NCBI GenBank assembly: GCA_021805955.1
Contig: JAJZDO010000262.1
Location: 1-9,683 of the forward strand
DNA: 9,683 bases
From: Acidobacteriota bacterium
GTDB lineage: Bacteria > Acidobacteriota > Terriglobia > Terriglobales > Acidobacteriaceae
Reading direction: 5' to 3'
Position 1 is the stretch's first letter. Every line of letters starts with the position of its first letter. Made by a program: the position numbers and the translations under genes. Under the pieces are notes generated by a model that saw only the letters and a program-made list of their open reading frames with translations, had not been told where the DNA came from and did no database searches. Below, piece by piece: positions 6,941 through 9,683 of the stretch.

Positions 6941-6996
6941 ACGCGGATTTCATATCCCCGCAGTTGAAGCGAATCGTCTTTGCGAGGCTGGCCGCG
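6922..6996 (+). other. Nested inverted repeat spanning the TPR stop codon, upstream of rnc
   Basis: CGCGGCCAG (6922-6930) is a perfect complement of CTGGCCGCG (6988-6996). Inside it TTCGC (6931-6935) pairs with GCGAA (6969-6973), AAC (6940-6942) with GTT (6963-6965), GCGG (6943-6946) with CCGC (6958-6961), and AT (6947-6948) with AT (6954-6955). As RNA this gives a long interrupted stem-loop about 120 bases before the rnc start. No T-run follows, so it is not a standard terminator. E. coli RNase III cleaves a stem in its own leader, so an analogous control element is conceivable; this is inference. Confidence 0.4.
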
Positions 6997-7118
6997 ACAA
7001 GGTGGTCATGGTTGCATCCGGATGTGCGTTCTACGCGGAGATTGGCTGTAAATATGGAGCGAGCGAGAAGGAACGCACTACACTGGCCTCTAGGTTGACA
7101 TGAGGAGACGAAACGGCC
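6941..7118 (+). other. Leader region between the TPR gene and rnc
   Basis: 178 bases without a credible gene. It holds the 3' half of the nested inverted repeat ending at 6996, a perfect 10-base palindrome CATCCGGATG (7015-7024), and the rnc ribosome site. TAAATA (7049-7054) might be a -10 box but lacks a partner. Whether rnc is transcribed from here or by read-through from the TPR gene cannot be decided. Confidence 0.4.
7103..7107 (+). promoter_or_regulatory. Ribosome binding site deciding the TTG start of rnc
   Basis: AGGAG inside TGAGGAGA lies 11 bases before TTG 7119. It is the strongest Shine-Dalgarno match in the region and supports the TTG, because there is no ATG or GTG between it and the conserved part of RNase III near the N-terminus. 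Confidence 0.7.
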
Positions 7119-8024
7119 TTGACTAACCTCCGACCCGCCTCTTCGCATAGCCGAGCCGTTCCTTCCGTACAGCCAAGGGACCCCGAAAATCAGACCGTTC
7201 TGCCAGCAGGTCGCGCCGCATTGCTGGATCGGCTGCAGCAGTCGCTTCATTATCAGTTTCGCCATCCGGCTCTCCTCGATCTGGCCCTTACCCATAGTTC
7301 CGTTGCCTATGAAGAGCAGACGGAGCAAGATCCCAAGGCGGACAATGAGCAGTTGGAGTTCCTTGGGGATGCTGTGCTGGGCCTGGTAGTGACGGAACAT
7401 CTTTTTCGCGTGTACCCGGAATTCAGCGAAGGGGCGTGGACTCGATTGCGGGCACAATTTGTCAGTCGTCCGCACCTGGCGCGGGTTGCCCAGGCCGTAG
7501 GATTGGGAGAGTTTCTGCGGCTCGGCAAAGGCGAGGAAAAAAGCGGCGGCCGAAAAAAGCCCGCGATTCTGGCCAACGCCGTCGAAGCGGTGATTGCATC
7601 TGCCTATTTGGACGGTGGGATGGAGATAGCCGTGCGTCTGGTGCGCAGATGGTTGCTGGATGAAACGTTGGAAGCCGTAGTGGAAGCTGCGCGAGCCGGA
7701 GAAGTAGGCGATTATAAGTCCATGCTGCAGGAATATTCGCAGGCGCATGGGTTGGGGCAACCGAGCTACCAGTTGACTGCAGAAACCGGACCGGATCACA
7801 GGAAGAGCTTTGCGGTTGAGGTGAAGCTCCTGCAACCATCCGGGACAGAAAATACGCTGGCCTCGGCCACCGGCACGCGCAAGAAACATGCTGAACAAGA
7901 AGCCGCGCGTCTGGCGCTGCAGCATCTACGTTCGCTCACCGCGGCAGGACAGTTGCTGCTGACCGAGGAGCCGGCATCTGTGAAGGTTGCTTCAGAAAAA
8001 CCTCACGCGAGGAAGAGGAAATGA
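7119..8024 (+). CDS. rnc: Ribonuclease III
   Basis: Protein of 301 residues that cuts double-stranded RNA, mainly in rRNA precursors and structured mRNAs. The start is TTG 7119, backed by AGGAG at 7103-7107. Residues 1-30 are a non-conserved extension. The endonuclease domain (about 33-185) carries the signature NEQLEFLGDAVLG (76-88) with metal ligands Glu80 and Asp84, and ANAVEAVIASAYLDGG (152-167) with the catalytic Glu156. The position of E. coli Asp114 is Asn153, a change seen in many bacterial homologues to my knowledge and not proof of inactivity. The double-stranded RNA-binding domain runs from DYKSMLQEY (198-206) to about 270, with the conserved basic TRKKHAEQEAA (253-263). A basic tail ends in ARKRK. 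At about 300 residues it is longer than E. coli RNase III (226) because of both extensions. Its stop overlaps the next ATG (ATGA), so it is coupled to the first signal peptidase gene. Confidence 0.97.
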   Translation: MTNLRPASSHSRAVPSVQPRDPENQTVLPAGRAALLDRLQQSLHYQFRHPALLDLALTHSSVAYEEQTEQDPKADNEQLEFLGDAVLGLVVTEHLFRVYPEFSEGAWTRLRAQFVSRPHLARVAQAVGLGEFLRLGKGEEKSGGRKKPAILANAVEAVIASAYLDGGMEIAVRLVRRWLLDETLEAVVEAARAGEVGDYKSMLQEYSQAHGLGQPSYQLTAETGPDHRKSFAVEVKLLQPSGTENTLASATGTRKKHAEQEAARLALQHLRSLTAAGQLLLTEEPASVKVASEKPHARKRK

Positions 8025-8833
8025 CCGGCGAAACCGATCCATCCCTGCGCGTAACTTCCTCTTCAGTGTCGCCGGTTTCTGCCGCTGCTGCGCCGGCACG
8101 GATACGACACCACCACGAGATCCTGATCCTGATCCAGACCACCCTTACTTTTTTGGTGGGCGCACTGTTTGTGTTGACGTTTATCGCTCAACCCTATCGG
8201 ATTCCCTCCGGATCGATGGAAGAGACTCTATTGATTGGCGACTTTCTGCTGGTGAATAAGGTCATTTTTGCGAACCCTGGACCCTGGAAGTCGCTGCTTG
8301 CCTATGAGCCCGTCAAGAGAGACGACATTGTCGTGTTCCATTATCCAATCGATGCTTCGATGTACCTGGTGAAGCGCGTGATTGGGGTACCGGGGGACGA
8401 TCTTCATCTGCACCGTGGGTTGGTCTACCTCGATGGACGGCTGCAACGCGAACCGTTTGCGCTGTACATTCCCAGTTATGCGAACCCATTTCGCGATGAC
8501 TTTCCCACCTCCACGTACACAGACCCCGGAGTCAGCAGTCGATGGTGGATGCAGATGCAGCGGAACGTCCACCAGGGCCAGCTACAGATACCGGCAGGAC
8601 AATATTTTGTCCTGGGCGATAATAGAAATGACAGTTTGGACAGTCGCTACTGGGGACTGGTGCCGCGCCAGAACATCGTAGGAGAACCGTTTCTGGTTTA
8701 TTTTTCAGTCGTTACCGCAAGCAGATCGGAAATCACGGGTCTTACCAGCGATCGGCTGGCCCGCGAACGCGGTTGGTGGAACGGTTTGACTGGGGCGACT
8801 CGCTGGAGCCGCATTTTCCACGTAATTCGTTAG
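8021..8833 (+). CDS. lepB: Signal peptidase I, first copy
   Basis: Protein of 270 residues that removes signal peptides from exported proteins at the outer face of the cytoplasmic membrane. ATG 8021 overlaps the rnc stop, and purine-rich GGAAGAGGA (8011-8019) precedes it. A cytoplasmic N-terminus of about 33 residues, Ala/Ser-rich and ending in a His/Arg cluster, leads into one membrane helix (about 34-56). The catalytic domain follows: IPSGSMEETLLIGD with nucleophile Ser65, YLVKRVIGVPGD with general base Lys118, and the C-terminal boxes GDNRNDSLDSRYWG (199-212). Both members of the Ser/Lys dyad are present, so it should be active. An insert at about 140-190 with WWMQMQRN separates boxes D and E and differs from the second copy. 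The S26 family assignment is certain; whether the two copies divide substrates is unknown. Confidence 0.96.
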   Translation: MTGETDPSLRVTSSSVSPVSAAAAPARIRHHHEILILIQTTLTFLVGALFVLTFIAQPYRIPSGSMEETLLIGDFLLVNKVIFANPGPWKSLLAYEPVKRDDIVVFHYPIDASMYLVKRVIGVPGDDLHLHRGLVYLDGRLQREPFALYIPSYANPFRDDFPTSTYTDPGVSSRWWMQMQRNVHQGQLQIPAGQYFVLGDNRNDSLDSRYWGLVPRQNIVGEPFLVYFSVVTASRSEITGLTSDRLARERGWWNGLTGATRWSRIFHVIR

Positions 8834-8845
8834 CCACTCGAAATC

Positions 8846-8850
8846 GGAGA
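8846..8850 (+). promoter_or_regulatory. Ribosome binding site deciding the TTG start of the second lepB
   Basis: GGAGA ends five bases before TTG 8856, an ideal spacing. It lies in the 22-base gap between the two signal peptidase genes, leaving no room for a separate promoter, so both are expected on one transcript. Confidence 0.65.
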
Positions 8851-8855
8851 AAACC

Positions 8856-9644
8856 TTGGCCGGTCAGCAACTCGCGCAAGACGCTTCCAATCCTCAGCAA
8901 CCAGAAACTCTGTTCGAGTTTATTGCGTCCATCTGCACTGTTCTGGTGGTCGGACTGTTTATCATTACGTTTGTCTTCCAGAATTTCGAAATTCCATCCT
9001 CCTCGATGGAGAAGACGTTGTTGATTGGCGACCACGTCCTGGTCGACAGGATCACATTCGCACCGCCAACCCGCTGGGCGCCCTTTATTCGTTACCGCAA
9101 CATTCGTCGCGGCGACATCATCGTGTTCTACAAGCCGGGCGAACCGAAACTGTTTCTGGTGAAGCGGGTAGTTGCCATTCCAGGCGATCGACTGCACCTG
9201 GAGCACGGCATTGTGTATTTGAACGGCAAGCCGCAAAATATGCCGTATGCGACGCTGCCGTCCGACGATGGCGATCCGAACGATGCGTACTACCCTTATC
9301 GCGATGATTTTCCCGCGGTCCCGCCGCCGCCGGACTCGGATGTAACGGCGACGTGGTCGGTCGATCTGCCCCGTCACATTCAAGATGGCAATCTCGTCGT
9401 CCCTCCTGGCGATTATTTCGCGATGGGCGACAATCGCATGGTATCGCTGGATAGCCGCTACTGGGGATTTGTTCCGCGGCAGAACATTCTTGGCCGGCCT
9501 CTCTTTGTTTATTGGTCTTTCATCACGTCAGAAGACCAGGTGAACAGGACTTCAATCGCGGATAAGGTTGGCTTTATGGGGCATGTCCTGATCCACTTTT
9601 TCGATCGAACAAGGTGGCGCCGGACCTTCCATCGCATCCAATGA
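8856..9644 (+). CDS. lepB: Signal peptidase I, second copy
   Basis: Protein of 262 residues and a tandem paralogue of the preceding gene. It starts at TTG 8856 with GGAGA at ideal distance. A short Gln-rich cytoplasmic N-terminus (about 20 residues) precedes a single membrane helix (about 22-42). Catalytic boxes are IPSSSMEKTLLIGD with nucleophile Ser50, FLVKRVVAIPGD with general base Lys103, and GDNRMVSLDSRYWG (191-204), so it too should be active. Both copies share RDDFP, DSRYWG and VPRQNI but differ in the N-terminus, in the residue before the Ser (SSS against SGS), and in the insert, which here carries a short run of prolines (VPPPPD, 155-160). The divergence points to an old duplication. 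It ends with a basic RTRWRRTFHRIQ tail. The stop at 9642-9644 is followed within 20 bases by another possible start. Confidence 0.96.
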   Translation: MAGQQLAQDASNPQQPETLFEFIASICTVLVVGLFIITFVFQNFEIPSSSMEKTLLIGDHVLVDRITFAPPTRWAPFIRYRNIRRGDIIVFYKPGEPKLFLVKRVVAIPGDRLHLEHGIVYLNGKPQNMPYATLPSDDGDPNDAYYPYRDDFPAVPPPPDSDVTATWSVDLPRHIQDGNLVVPPGDYFAMGDNRMVSLDSRYWGFVPRQNILGRPLFVYWSFITSEDQVNRTSIADKVGFMGHVLIHFFDRTRWRRTFHRIQ

Positions 9645-9660
9645 TTTGCCCGAACCATTC

Positions 9661-9683
9661 ATGAAAAACCCAAGCAATCCAAA
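9661..9683 (+). CDS. Possible start of the next gene, cut by window edge
   Basis: ATG 9661 opens a frame reading MKNPSNP before the sequence ends. It lies 16 bases after the stop of the second lepB, on the same strand, as expected of an operon member. No Shine-Dalgarno is evident in the gap. Seven codons are too few to identify a product, and chance is possible. Confidence 0.35.

Noticed and set aside
6870..7103. Plus-strand frame of 77 codons running from the TPR gene end into the rnc leader
   Set aside because: It overlaps the TPR coding sequence in another frame, has no good ribosome site, resembles no family I know, and its downstream half covers likely regulatory sequence.
6684..7925. 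Minus-strand open frame of 413 codons across the TPR gene end and rnc
   Set aside because: It lies opposite well-supported genes, has no recognisable domain or ribosome site, and its composition is that of an antisense shadow of coding sequence.
1..9683. CRISPR array, transposon, prophage, toxin-antitoxin or defence system
   Set aside because: No spaced direct repeats, transposase, integrase, terminal inverted repeats or small paired genes were seen; most genes are housekeeping or ordinary accessory genes.

Overview
This is a moderately GC-rich, gene-dense bacterial chromosomal window with nine protein genes and the possible first codons of a tenth. There is no rRNA, tRNA, CRISPR array, insertion sequence or phage gene. 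Protein style (the DnaG sequence, a TPR protein with a Ser/Pro-rich linker, tandem signal peptidases next to rnc) suggests Acidobacteriota (Terriglobia-like). That placement is an inference from recalled sequence flavour, because no taxonomic marker lies here.

Layout: (1) 2-1356, plus strand: the 3' part of a ModA-like periplasmic binding protein overlaps by ATGA a diheme c-type cytochrome of the TsdA (thiosulfate dehydrogenase) type. (2) 1508-2398, minus strand: a lone OppD/DppD-type peptide-transporter ATPase, convergent with the cytochrome and with no permease in view. (3) 2527-3060, plus: a GNAT acetyltransferase behind a perfect TATAAT box. (4) 3183-4952, plus: DNA primase dnaG. (5) 5090-6940, plus: a secreted TPR protein of unknown function whose middle region may be a decayed zinc-peptidase fold. 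(6) 7119-9644, plus: RNase III (rnc) followed by two tandem, divergent type I signal peptidases. rnc and the first lepB overlap by ATGA, and 22 bases separate the two lepB genes. A further reading frame may begin at 9661.

How the genes work together: the PBP/cytochrome pair looks like a periplasmic oxyanion-binding and redox unit, possibly for sulfur oxyanions. dnaG, rnc and lepB are housekeeping functions in replication, RNA processing and protein export. The rnc-lepB-lepB block is almost certainly one operon, with Shine-Dalgarno sequences supporting the TTG starts of rnc and the second lepB. A nested inverted repeat sits over the end of the TPR gene and the rnc leader and could be an RNase III-sensitive control element. 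All intact genes read through without frameshifts. No intergenic gap exceeds about 180 bases, and none has a convincing intrinsic terminator. The points most worth a second look are the PBP/TsdA-like coupling, the degenerate-peptidase TPR protein, the structured rnc leader and the duplicated signal peptidase.
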